From: Didymella arachidicola
Lineage: Eukaryota > Ascomycota > Dothideomycetes > Pleosporales > Didymellaceae
Length of the DNA: 64,000 nt
Direction of reading: 5' to 3'
Assembly: GCA_016630955.3 (NCBI GenBank)
Contig: CM049987.1
Coordinates: 2,046,001 to 2,110,000 of the forward strand
Part shown: in pieces, positions 43,201 through 53,054 of the stretch
How the letters are laid out: each line of letters begins with the position of its first letter
Position numbering within the stretch: the first letter of the stretch is position 1
The notes under the pieces: generated by a model
The model's database searches: none
Told to the model about the DNA's origin: nothing
The model's input: the letters and a program-made list of their open reading frames with translations, nothing else
Translations under genes and position numbers: made by a program

Positions 43201-44120
43201 GGGGCATTATCAACGTTTTCAAGCTCAATGTATGAACTTTCATGAGCAAGGACAGGCACAAGATCAGAAGCGGGAGTGGGTGAGGGGATAGGTAACGGGG
43301 AACACGTATTGGTGGAAGGCAGCTTGCTGATACTGGTCAGAGAGTGCTGTCGTGAAAGAATGCCCGAACTGTGCTCGTGTGGGGCATGATTGGAGCTGCT
43401 TGGATCGAAGTTCTGGTCGTATGTTTGCACGTGGACAGAGATGCTTGGGTCGTCATCGGATGCAGCTGGCTGATCGACAAAATGCGCTGCCGTGGCAGGC
43501 GCGTCGCGCGTCAGTGTATGCAATTCTGATAGATGCGGCGTGCTTACTGGCTGAGGTACGGAGACAGAGGCAGCATCAGACCCATCGACTGAGCCTGGCG
43601 GTGGAGCAACGATTGCCTTTCGATGCCTACCTTGATGCACCATCATCAGTGCCACCTTGAGATCTTCGATATCGACAGGCAGACCAAGATGCTTGGCCGG
43701 GCCACCCTCACTTACATGGAGTAGAAACAAGTACTTCAAGAATGCGCGGAACTCTCGGCTCAGGTTGCCGCCGCCGCTCATCTCGGATTTCCATTCATCG
43801 ACAAAGTCGAGCGGTGCCACGAGTTGAACGTCTTCTAGCGTTTCATGGCTGTTGTTGATTGATGCAAGGTCCGGTATTTTGCCAGCCGCAACTGTGCAGA
43901 AAGCATCTCTGGTTGAGAAGGCGTAGACAGGCTGACCGTTGCGCACGCCAATCTGAACATGTGGAAAGATCGATGCCAAGGACCAGTCCGACTTGAGGAA
44001 GCTATTGAAAGTAAGGTGTGTGACTGTAAATTTGCTGGTGGTGTGTAACACTGGATCGTCCGAAGCAAGTTGTGCCTGGATGGTCTCTAGCTGGACAAGC
44101 TCCTGGCTGGGTACGACCAT
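40257..44120 (-). CDS. Large uncharacterised protein with an internal duplication
   Basis: Intronless frame of 1287 aa from the ATG at 44120 (MVVPSQELVQ); the frame is open 48 codons further up but has no ATG there. Not recognised as a known family. Residues 1-165 look folded (VQIGVRNGQPVYAFSTRDAF; APLDFVDEWKSEM). The stretch from about 180 to 740 is Ser/Pro/Gln/Asp-rich and likely disordered. The C-terminal part holds two related units: one from Ser749 to the CRG at 890, the other from Ser978 to the CRG at 1120. Both begin ES(I/F)AAL and end RIPI-x3-CRG-x-L, with PIG-x2-VG and an acidic then leucine-rich segment between. The C-terminus has Lys/Arg-rich and Gln-rich stretches (KRTRVESPQ). Codon use is like its neighbours, so it is a real gene; cellular role unknown. 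Confidence 0.8.
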   Translation of the reverse strand: MVVPSQELVQLETIQAQLASDDPVLHTTSKFTVTHLTFNSFLKSDWSLASIFPHVQIGVRNGQPVYAFSTRDAFCTVAAGKIPDLASINNSHETLEDVQLVAPLDFVDEWKSEMSGGGNLSREFRAFLKYLFLLHVSEGGPAKHLGLPVDIEDLKVALMMVHQGRHRKAIVAPPPGSVDGSDAASVSVPQPVSTPHLSELHTLTRDAPATAAHFVDQPAASDDDPSISVHVQTYDQNFDPSSSNHAPHEHSSGILSRQHSLTSISKLPSTNTCSPLPIPSPTPASDLVPVLAHESSYIELENVDNAPNSFISRGKCHELISERDDQTRGSIHGPALHTPVKGVFSISGPGHTRSNHKQVSVADDVSETDTGLFIASYRKDFRNKSKPPDDRRTGNASKAVGLAEEQTESQPGTSASDEGTTGYDDETDIEIVDASEPNENTYQSYPIAPSEQCSETEAHREANMDAKLNSRTQRKSYLRPLQDAHGGSIERVAFQAAAQPPTRQQKADNTGRQSATGVRNEYRKGLGGNVRSRVVAPVIEHDSNTAARWKQYQSTHVGIIPLEAMPTEYLQLVAEGKTNTLERPGRVPLAQRILAERTARSQVVLGPVMLRSRNVREYPDDVLAHYTSGEVQDDGNWNEDMRTAVDELKRRAALRYVEGELEPNIPAQDQQLTSRMLHTQLPRHSPSQLSQRSLAQDRVQAFSHATMQPQTQEPIEQPAQASHQLPVQTPQNRPIRLPSQDTVSSDVESIAALRQILGDEALLSLLRYQQATVRMQRDWPMFVIPIGVVVGVLHQNAQVAVAFHVMLPQHPAAPVAKTWYAFSVDSGTPVSWNPPDRSHESLIAEIDLFPMFQLRGEEDFLALLCLVVIMESQRWFGDPYSHRIPIARYCRGRLIEMSRDITEARITRRSEIRLQESGALQGNEEAKSDQTSDAQPRQQAETVQALFDVSRKIQVRPTQHPDGHNAAAHTTAPIEVESFAALKHAIGEESLEMLPATWGFVLGYQPSDQAFCPIGIQVGSLASNSQYPQKVVAFIAPGSCTQYSAPVLFTLNNEADVHPLEIAQGEAVGAIMPAVQWLPEFREVDMLEDLLALVSLAILMLEADGLLGVVEPRIPIMPWCRGHLAMLAKRIAMNKQEASRLRSLKRMQEQMAQETGTHYKGQSQHRAKRTRVESPQVQSRDLAPATAARAPHQSFGDVTSRNPQVAHANRRQAQQIYIWHTQNVAARKIMADLVREGKAETQQYHDLDAVISAREQQIQGWFVSVVFPNSETGHQLNVQFPTLMNPE

Positions 44121-44573
44121 GGCGATCACTCTAGGAGAGTATAGTAGATGAAATTGGACGCGAGCTGTTGTGGTGGAGAGATAATTTGTAATGGTGGTGT
44201 CGAAGGTATGGACAGGTTCGCGGGGAGATTTTCGCGTTTTTTTGACTGGTGTGGGCGCCGTCAAAGTGAAAGTAGCACTTCACGTCGCGCTCAATGTTGA
44301 TATTACGCACACAAAGCGTGGTTGTTGTGGCATCTCGGCTTCCTGTGTACACAGCTCACGTAACCCTGCGATTTATTGCACCGCTGCAAGTGCATTCGTG
44401 TCTATTCACATCAGTGCAGAGTGTGTCTGTCCCTTGAATACCTCTTGCCATGCGAAAAATCTATCTTGCCGTGCGAATACCAGAGTGTTCGAAACACATT
44501 TGGACCTTCAATCTTTGCATGCGCAGTGGATAATAGAACATCAGCGACTGAGCAAGTACATCCATGCTAAAAG
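44121..44573. promoter_or_regulatory. Divergent upstream region
   Basis: Region between the start of the large minus-strand gene and the proposed first exon of the 2EXR gene. A plus-strand open frame runs through it (44191-44817), but it is antisense to the large gene's leader and shows no domain. It is likely promoter DNA. Confidence 0.4.
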
Positions 44574-45766
44574 TGAGCCAGATGGAAGGCTGGGGCGTTT
44601 GCGGGGCTTTCACTTTCGTAAATTGTTGTTGACTTGGAGCCCCTGCGGTGTCGTCACTGCCAGGTTACCGTTTGCTCTTGCCTCCACAGGCTCTTGGCTT
44701 CAGACTGTGCGCACAGATTTTCCAGCTGCCGGAATTACTCACTTGATCGTTTTACTGTTCGCGCGTCCAAGGTCCACTGCTCATCTCCGCGTTGAAGGGC
44801 CCACCACTGTATTGTGAGTAGTGACCATCACCAGCTCCCTAATACTGATTGTTCTCCCAGCTTGTTCCTCACTTGCTCACACTCCCACGTGAAATCCGTA
44901 ATCAAATCTATGTACTCCCCCACCACGATGTAGCGATACCGTTGGAAACAAACTTGTCTGCAGAAGATTGGGAGAGACCTGCACGGCTGTCATGCTTGAC
45001 AGTTCGCGTACAGCAAGCGCCTCTCGTATCTTTGCTGCTGGCTCATTCGCGCCTGCGGGAAGAGTACACTGGATCGAGGTTCTACCGGCATGTTTCCGCG
45101 ACGTTCGAGTGGAGAGGCCGTTCTTACTGCACTCAGCCCCACGTCCATCTCACTACCGCAAAACTGACCCCACTCTTGACGCGCTTGCGTTATGCAACAA
45201 TTACCGTGGGCTCCATACAGATTTCTAGCTCAACCTTTGCACACGTCATCTTGCTCTGCGAAAAGCTTCAAGAGCGATCGCCATGCCTCGCCTCGATACA
45301 GATCGCTCTGAGACGCAGCATCTGGAGGTACAGTGAAGACAGCATCAGGACTTGGGAAGATACTTTCACAACTAGCATATTATCGACACTACCTCGCGGC
45401 GCGTCTTGGTATTCTACGAACGATACGAACGAGCTACCCGTGTTGCCAAAGACCCTCGCTGGATATCGACTCGCTCAAAATTGTACAGGCTGGAGTATTG
45501 ATTCATTTGGAGCGTTGAACCTCAGATTGCTATCAGAAGGCATCAACGCCTACAATGAACGTATTCACTGCGTACGTAAGGTCGCCCTCTATTTCTATAT
45601 CCGCGATCCAGCTTGTGGGCGCTTCTGGACGCGGGACAATTACTTCGCTTACTGGAAGCCGCGGGATTATCTAGAAGCTCTGCATATGCACTTCACTAGA
45701 GAAGATATGGACCGGATTCAGGCTCGACTAGGTGTCATCATGGGCTTCGCAGAGGTACGCAGTTGA
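44574..45766 (+). CDS. 2EXR / F-box-like domain protein, 5' end uncertain
   Basis: The main exon is 44861-45766, entered by a clear acceptor (branch TACTGAT, TTCTCCCAG), and encodes 301 residues without an early Met. It opens with HLLTLPREIRNQIYVL, the signature of the fungal 2EXR domain (LPxEIRxxIY), followed by an alpha/beta region with RYATITVG and later FARE-like charged helices. The only ATG plus donor upstream that keeps the frame and that I could find is ATG CTA AAA at 44574-44582 followed by GTGAGC, giving a 278-nt intron and the start MLK. That first exon is a proposal. Another exon, or loss of the start, is possible. Function unknown; these proteins are numerous and lineage-variable in ascomycetes. 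Confidence 0.55.
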
Positions 45767-45956
45767 GTGCTTGGACAAGAGTGTGGACAGAGGCGAACGA
45801 GTTCAGGAAACGGTTAATCACATGCTGTTCGAACAAAGTATCTGATTTCATTTCAAGCTAATAAAGCCGATCCTTTAAGTGAGCTCCATCCCTAGCTCTC
45901 GATCTCTGTGGCTCCTGCTCGGGTGCTCTCGCTTGGCCCGCGTCTCATCCAGCCCA

Positions 45957-46484
45957 CTACCCAGCTGCAGATAAGTCTAATCTAACGAAACTCAAGACAT
46001 TGTCGTAGAGAGCCCGAGCAAAGTCCTTGTATTGTTGAGCAGCGGCGCGCTTGATGAGAGAGTGGATCTGACCCGGGTATACGGAAGTGTCGCCGTCGTC
46101 GTGACGAGACCAACGCGTTTTGAAATCTTCTGTATGACTGCAGAGTCCAACTGGTATTCCAATGGCAATGGCATAGGCGAGAAGGGCGAGGAAGATGACT
46201 ACCCAGATACGCCTACCCCAGCGTCGACGCGGACTTGAGCTGGCCAGATTTCGGTTTGTTAGGGTGGGACGGGCCGCTTCGATGTCTAGATTGGCGAGAG
46301 TAGATCCAGACCAGATAGAAGTGGAGTCAGAACTCCCCCTGGTAGAATAAGTTGGAGGTGGTATGGCTGAGTACGGGGGCGGTGGCGGCAAGCGTGTATG
46401 AGCACGCTCGGGAACCTCGATCTCGGTCATGGGGTGCACGTGAGACTGGACATATGATGCCCAAGTAGGCGCGTTGCTTGCCAT
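45957..46484 (-). CDS. Small single-pass membrane protein with PPxY motifs
   Basis: Intronless, 175 aa from the ATG at 46484. The N-terminal 85 residues are hydrophilic and include LPPPPPYSAIPPPTYS, with two overlapping-type PPxY motifs that in fungi are ligands of the WW domains of Rsp5/Nedd4 ubiquitin ligases. A basic patch (PRRRWGRR) precedes one strong transmembrane helix (IWVVIFLALLAYAIAIGIPVGLC) at about residues 94-116, followed by a tail of about 60 residues. Positive-inside placement would put the PPxY region in the cytosol. This fits an Rsp5 adaptor or cargo, by inference only. No homologue is recognised. Confidence 0.55.
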   Translation of the reverse strand: MASNAPTWASYVQSHVHPMTEIEVPERAHTRLPPPPPYSAIPPPTYSTRGSSDSTSIWSGSTLANLDIEAARPTLTNRNLASSSPRRRWGRRIWVVIFLALLAYAIAIGIPVGLCSHTEDFKTRWSRHDDGDTSVYPGQIHSLIKRAAAQQYKDFARALYDNVLSFVRLDLSAAG

Positions 46485-48391
46485 ATCTGCTGTAGCTAAC
46501 TTCACGCAAGCTCTGTTTATTTTCGTTGGAATTTTGGGATTCTGAGTGGGAGGATCAGGTCGGGGATAGTATTGATTGTTCTATAGAACTGTGTAGCGTT
46601 CTTTTGTATGTCAGGCGGATTATTCGCAAGCACATCCAGCAAAGGACAGACATGACTCAACCACGGTTCCGCATTGACGCGTGTTATAGCGGGAAGCGTT
46701 GCGAACATGGAATTACATTAGTAAGCGTACGAAGAGAGGACGGGGTCGGGAAGACACTGGGCAAGTGGAACCAAGTTGGGTGGAACTAGAGGGACGAGCA
46801 AGTTTCTTAGCAGTGGTGTGGCATGTTTGCTGCGTTCTTAGACTCGTTTTTTGACTCTATGGTGATTTCAATGAGCACTGCAGCTTTTCACCTATCAAAA
46901 GGGACTTTTTTCTTTTCGAAATCCTGGACGCTGCGCCGTGACGTCAATGGAGTGAGACGCAGAGCCTAGAGATACCTGGTTATCTCAGCAGATGCAGGCG
47001 AATATTATCGCATATTTGATTGGATGGCATGTCTTTTGAGAACCGGATCAGGGACAGCAGGGAAATGTCGATCGATGCAGAAAAGTTATAGCGAATATGT
47101 AGATGAGCAACCCTGAACCATCGCCACGATAGTAATCAAATGCTTTATTCAGGATACAGCCGTCGCAAAACACCATCGGCTGTTAGCGAACGAACGTTAC
47201 ACAGTTTGCCCCTTTTTCTGCGATAGGGTCCCGGGAGAACATTGACAGCCTCCTACAGCCTCCTAGCAGCAATAACTTCACAACAGAACACGACCCAGGA
47301 AAAGTCATAACAGTTCATGAGGACACATTCGAGCCTACTAGACCTATACGCCAACTTGCCTCGTTCGAAAAGACCCCTCAAAGCATGCTCAGAGCTGTAC
47401 TCAGGAGCATACTCACGCATTTCCATCGCCTTAAACCCCGATCCATAGCCGTAACTATGTCACACGTCATGTTCACTCTTCGGTGTGATCATACCTATCA
47501 ACAAGTTAAGAATCATGCAGTACGAGTATCTGTATGAGAAGGTGAAGCAGGGAGCTATCAAGAGCTGGAATGAGGAAGAAAATTCCCCATATCGAAAGCA
47601 GACAGACTAGCGGGAGCAGGGCTAAAATGCAAAGATTTGAAGGCGCAGCAGAGGTCATCTTTGTATAAACGTCTTCACTCGCGGGGGCGCATGGCGTGAT
47701 TCGTGAAGACTTCAACAAAAAGGAATTTCTACGAAGTCCTCCAGACTGGGTTTGCTTTGTCTTTAGTAGACCGACTATCGACTGCGAACCTTCTATGACT
47801 TACTGCGTGCATTACCAGAGCAAGCGATGATACCTCTTAGTCATCCTGTTGCCCATTTGAAAAACGAAATCATCCATTTCATCTTGACTCAGGGTGGCAC
47901 TGATAGACTACCAAGTTTCTCTCAGTGGGCAGCCGGTAAGAGGGAGAGCATCGGAGTTATGAACCGTCGAACAAGTGATGGCGAAGTGTTGAGTGATGAG
48001 ATCCAAAGACTCACCCACGACACCATTTCTTCCTTTCTATCTTTTTTAACTGCATTTATGCACACAGTCCCACAGTAAACTCTCTATCTGGTCAGCGGAT
48101 CCAAGCATTAACTGACGACTTGCCAGCTTCCACCAATCTAAGCGCGGACCAGGGCAGATGGATGTAACAAGCCGTGGGGGTGTATTGGTGCGAGCCACGG
48201 ACACAGAACGGGCTATAGAGTCTTCACAAAGCAGATAGGGGTACACCGGTATCGGGCGGACAGAATTATCGTAGCCCTCATTTGAATGTCGCCGATTCGC
48301 CGCGCTATGCTCACCATGGATCCACGTGTCAAATACCCACCACTATCTCCTAACCTTCTGCCTCTTTCGTGCAGATAATGAAGAGACATGT
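46485..48391. other. Intergenic region
   Basis: 1.9 kb between the membrane-protein start and the end of the sterol-isomerase-like gene, both on the minus strand. Several short frames exist, including a hydrophobic 70-codon one at 47506-47718, but none has support. No repeat or RNA gene was seen. Confidence 0.5.
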
Positions 48392-49752
48392 CTAGTCGTC
48401 TTTCTTGCCCAGATATTGGACAAGATCGACCATCTCAGCTTGACTCATACCAGCACTAATCGATCGGTACGCCTCCCACAAGATCCAGCCTGGGAACACA
48501 ACCCAGAGGCCGTTGAAAAAGAGGAGGTACAGGTACCTGCAACGAGATCGTCAGTCTCATGTCAATAGCCAGCAAGACAACACGGAATGCTGGTAGCTAT
48601 GAGAGCAAGATGGGGATTGGTCGGCAAGTTGTGCCGGCGGTGGCAGACTTCGGTGAGAATCGCCACCGAGAAGTGGATAAGTGGATCCACGGGATACGGC
48701 AGACCCGACCGCGATCCGAATGCAGGGCGCCGTTGATCATGTTCCGCCGAAAGACCCCTCGCGACGTCTTGTGAAGACGAGAGTTGTGCAAGCTGACGCG
48801 AAGCAAGTGGCAGCCAGGCATCGGTGCACATGCCGCCAACTTAGTGGAACAGCGACAACACTGCGAAGACAGGAGATGTTGTGAAAGAATTTCCACTTAC
48901 AAATACATCCAGTTTGACGTGTCAAGATTTGGACTTCCAGTCAGCCATTCAGGAGCGAAAGTCATCCAGCCTGTGGAGCGGTGCACCACGTGTCAGCCTC
49001 ACAATCTCCCAATGCCAGCGCACGCAACGCAACAACTTCGCAATACCGGCGGCCCCACATACTCGCCTCACCAAATCAGAATGCATTGCACAAAACGCGC
49101 GCTCCACCGACTCTTTCAGGGGAAACGAGGGAAAAGTTGACTCACCTCCGTATATCTCTCCTGTCGCCAGAACAATCATCCAGAACCACTTCTTCAGTCC
49201 CCCTTTCTTCTCGTCTTTACTCAGCAGATAGCATATCCACAGCGCCAATGGCCCCGCCACGAACACCGTCAACAGTTCCAGACTGACGACTGTCAAGTCT
49301 GTCCCGCCCCATCGCTTGTCCGCCTTTGCGTACTCCTGCCACAGCTTGCTGAAAGGCGTTGTCCCGTAGTTCGCTCCGTAAAGCAAGTCCTGCTTGCCTA
49401 GCCAGTACACATCCGGTGGCGTGAACAGCGTCACCTTCTTCGCCTGGGCCTGCGCGGTGAAGGATGTGGGCAGAGCGTAGGACACAAAGAAGCAGTTCCA
49501 CAAGAAGCTGCCCTCGAAGACAAAGTGTATGAGCGCGTCGAAGAGGTGCCAGATGAACAAGACGCGCGTCTTGATGGTCGTTGTCCTCGGCAAAACCTTG
49601 ATGCTGGCGCCATAAGCTCCTCCGAGAAGTACGAGGACTCCGAGCAGCGAGACAATTGTTGTTGCATCGATTTGCGGCCCGACAGCAGTGACGACCGGCG
49701 GCGGCGGAGGTGGAGGGGGCGGTGGAGCCGGTTTGCTTCCCCAGAAAGACAT
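48392..49752 (-). CDS. EBP-type (emopamil-binding) sterol isomerase-like protein
   Basis: Three exons on the minus strand (49752-49146, 48970-48901, 48536-48392), 273 aa; introns of 175 and 364 nt, much longer than most here. EXPERA-domain features: five hydrophobic helices; FIWHLFDALIHFVFEG with His69, His76 and Glu80 (His and Glu of this helix are catalytic in mammalian EBP); ATGEIYGGWMTFAPEWLTGSP across the first splice; and NWMYLYLYLLFFNGLWVVFPGW across the second. EBP moves the sterol double bond from C8 to C7. Most fungi use the unrelated ERG2 for that step, so the role here may be a different one. The N-terminus has ten consecutive Pro. ER membrane expected. The exon joins restore the family consensus exactly, which supports the splicing. 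Confidence 0.9.
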
Positions 49753-50797
49753 GGTTCGTATCGTCGAAGTTGGCGGGCGCTCGTCCGGGATTTATTTCTC
49801 CGCGCTCCTTTCGAAGCTCGACGGAAGGACTTCAAATGAGACCCAGAAGAAGTTGGTGTAAGAAGTCACAATGTTTCAGGGTCCAATCGCTGTGTTTACG
49901 TGGGGCAGAGCTGGCCAAAAGAGGAAGGCGGTGGGCGGGACACGGACCTGTCATTGCTGTCAGCCGACCGGAACTCACGATCCAGACCGCAATGCTTCAG
50001 AAAAGAAGTGCTCACGAGACTCCACTGTGGGGTCGACTCACGATGCGGTACAAGTATATATGGGGTATCTTCCATGTTTTGTTATTTGCGTTGGTATATG
50101 AGTTGCTGATGCCATTCCCCGCCATACTAGTACCACCGCAAACTCCAGTAATCTGTACAAGTACACCACAAGGAACGTTCTGGATATCCCCTCACAACGC
50201 AATCATACCGACGACAACGACAATTTGCAACGACTGGTAGCAACAACATGATTGCATTCTCTGCCACATCTGCACCTGCCGCCTGTATACGAAGACTCGA
50301 AGGTCTGTAAGAATGAGGGAATCGCTACAAAATGCAATGCAAGCCAGACTTTTCCGTTCCATCCATTGGAAACGACTGACGAAGACTCCATGGTAAGAGT
50401 AGGGCCGCTGAAACGATAGCGCGATTAAAACCAATCTATGGTTCAAAGAGAACGCACAAAAGATGGGAACCCAGGAAACGCCTTTATGGTCCTTGTAACG
50501 CCAGAGTGAAGGGCATAAGATGAGGTCGACCGGAAAATGCAGCAAGGGAAGCCGTCCGGAGATAATGCTGGAAAACCGACTGCCCTGACGAAGGAACAGA
50601 GAAAATAAAGATCACCAGGCTCGCAACCACGATTCAACCCGGAAAGAACAAGACTCGTGAGCGCTCGGTCGCTGGAGGTGCAACAACGTCCGCTCCACGC
50701 ATCGTAATCAGTCAGGTCATAGCGAAGCTTCGTGTGCAAGGAAATTCGTAAGGCGTGCGGGACTGCCCTTACCGCCTGCGAAGATGTGAGCCAAAGC
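49753..50797. other. Intergenic region
   Basis: 1.0 kb between the start of the EBP-like gene and the end of the CBM21 gene. No supported gene. It holds the EBP promoter and the CBM21 3' region. Confidence 0.5.
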
Positions 50798-53054
50798 TCA
50801 GACGCATGCTTGAGGTGTATGGCTTCGTTCAGGGAAGATGCCGCCATGCATGTTGTACCCATATTGATACTGGGAGGCGACAAGATCCTCAGGAGCGGAG
50901 CCCGTGACGGGTCCGGGAGACGTAGAGTGGTTCAGGAAAGGTGAGGGCGTTCGAGAAGGTTTGATATCGTTCGCACCATCCACCATGACGGGCATGGCAG
51001 GCGAGGGCGGGCTGCTAGTGGCAGACGATTGAGCACTGTTGACGTACTCAGTCGCACCGTCACTATGGCCGTTCTTGACCAAGGGCGTAGTAGCCTTAGG
51101 TGAACCTTTGCCAGTAGGTGTGCCAAACTGAAGCCGTATTAGTATCCGTCTAGGCTAAGTTGCCGTGTTGTTGAGGTTGAGAACGTACAAAACAAAACTT
51201 CTGGATCAACTCGTTGTACTCTGCAGACTGGAGGTCAGGCTTGCTATCAGAGGACATGACATCCGGACGAGCCCCGGTAACAGGGGCGCCAGTGGTGTGA
51301 GACCTAGGGAGAGGTGCGGGACGATCGAAGTAGCCCTTGTTGCCAATGCTGCCAGTATTGACCTTGAGACCACTGCGGTCACCGAGGGTAGTCTGGGCAG
51401 TCGTCAAGGCGGCTGAAAGCGAGGCACTGAAGTCATAGCGAGACGAAAACGCCTGGCCACTCTGAGAGCGACGGGCACCCTGATCGGGGTAGATCTGGGC
51501 ACGCTGTTTGCTCTTGGGCTTTAGGCGGATCGCTGAAGATGGAATATCGCCAGTGATGCGTCCGGAGCTGCCGAACTGGAACTTGTTCTCGAAGTCGTGA
51601 CCGAAGTCATCGTCAATAGGGACAGCTGAGCGTGGGCGAGACGATAGAGGTGAGTGGCGGCTGCGAGGGATCGCGCCAAGACCACCACTATTGGATCTCC
51701 TGGGCTTGGGTGGCTGCTGCTGCTGCTTGGCCTTCTTGGAGAAATCGACCTGGTAGTTCATCGAGTTGTTGTTGTCCCAGTACTCCCGGCCATTGCACGA
51801 GTAACGCACACAGAGTAACAGGGTTTTTGTCTCAAGGTTGGCTTGATCAGCGAGCTTGATGTTGAAGTTGAAGCGGTCGTAGCCGTCGTCCGCCTGTTTA
51901 CGAACGTCATGGTTGAACTCAGCAACGACTTCAGATGTTGTCTTCCAGTAGTCAAGAGTGAATCGAGCCACGACAAGCTTCTGGAAGGAGATGTTGGCAC
52001 AAGCAATGTTGCCCACAAGAGTCTGGTTGTCTGAAGCGAGAGCAATGCGCTCGACTCGTACTGGTGCGGTCTGTCGCTCGTAAGACTCAGTCGTAGGCCA
52101 GTTGGCCAGTTTGATCTCCCACTCCGGTGTCTTAGACTTGGAGTCGTCCTCGAAGGGGTACTCATTCTCGCTTTCGTAAGCAGTCTCAACGGGCGACGAG
52201 CCAGCACTGACTGCAATCGGTCGGTCGACCGAGAGGAAGTGTCGTACCTGTTCAATCTCCTCGTCGAAGTGAACAGCCTTGGAGTAGGTGGGAGTGCCGG
52301 GCATGCTTGATGGCCTGCGTCGTGATGCGGGGCGAAGGGCGGGCTTGACAAGCTCACCTGACTTCTTGCGAAGGAGCGGTGGCTTCATACGTAACCCGTC
52401 GTCTTCCGCGTCACTGTCGTCCGAGGATGTGGTGATAACGGGACAGGTACCAAGTGGCTCGACATTGTGCTTGGAGAGCATGATCTCGCTTGATGAGCGA
52501 GAATGGGCAATCTTGCGTGCTTCCGCTGACAGTGATCGCGCCGCGGTCATGGGTTGAGGCGTGTCCAACGGCATTGTGGGGGCCTTGGTTCGCTCCGGAG
52601 AAGAGACTCTCTTTACGTGGATGTGCTGTAGGGCATCTTCGAGGTCCTTCAAGTCGCCTACGCTGCGGCCCCGTTCCTCATCGTCCGATGAATCAGGAGG
52701 AGTGGTGATGGCACCTGACGGTATCAGAGAATCGTTCACAGGGAGAGGAGACGGGCGGATGCTACCATTAGTCTTCGCAGAGCCGCGGCTTCGACGGACG
52801 TCCGTCGGCGACTCTACTGTGCTGCCGTCAACCGGGTTTCCATTGGAGATAGTGTTGGCCGTGGGAAACGAGGGCGAACGGCGGTGCTTGTGGAGGTATG
52901 AGGTCGACGAGACCGAGCGCGGGAGCGCTGGCCGTTGCGAGGGCCTAGGCGATGAGGCGGTCTGTGTGTCGACGTAGGAATGGTTGCGGGAGAGGGTTGG
53001 GCTGGTCGGCTTGGACGAGGCTGGCGACCGTTGGGAGGGCGGTGTATAAGGCAT
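50798..53054 (-). CDS. Protein phosphatase 1 glycogen-targeting subunit (CBM21), Gac1-like
   Basis: Two exons on the minus strand (53054-51189, 51127-50798; intron GTACGT, branch ACTAAT, CAG, 60 nt), 731 aa. The CBM21 domain spans about 332-438 (VRVERIALASDNQ, ARFTLDYWKTTSEV, YDRFNFNIKL, WDNNNSMNYQVDF) and binds glycogen. The PP1 docking motif RVxF is seen as KAVHF at 259-263, followed by an acidic DEEIEQV. These two elements define the Gac1/PPP1R3 family, which brings PP1 to glycogen synthase and so promotes glycogen storage. The rest is Ser/Pro-rich with many SP/TP and RxxS sites and likely phosphorylated. A long gene-free region lies upstream. Confidence 0.93.

Noticed and set aside
44121..44264. 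Extension of the large minus-strand gene to a TTG at 44264
   Set aside because: Open but without ATG; nuclear fungal genes rarely start at TTG, and the ATG at 44120 has a good context.
47506..47718. Hydrophobic 70-codon minus-strand frame
   Set aside because: Looks like a membrane peptide but has no codon bias, homologue or gene context; hydrophobic stretches arise easily by chance in T-rich DNA.
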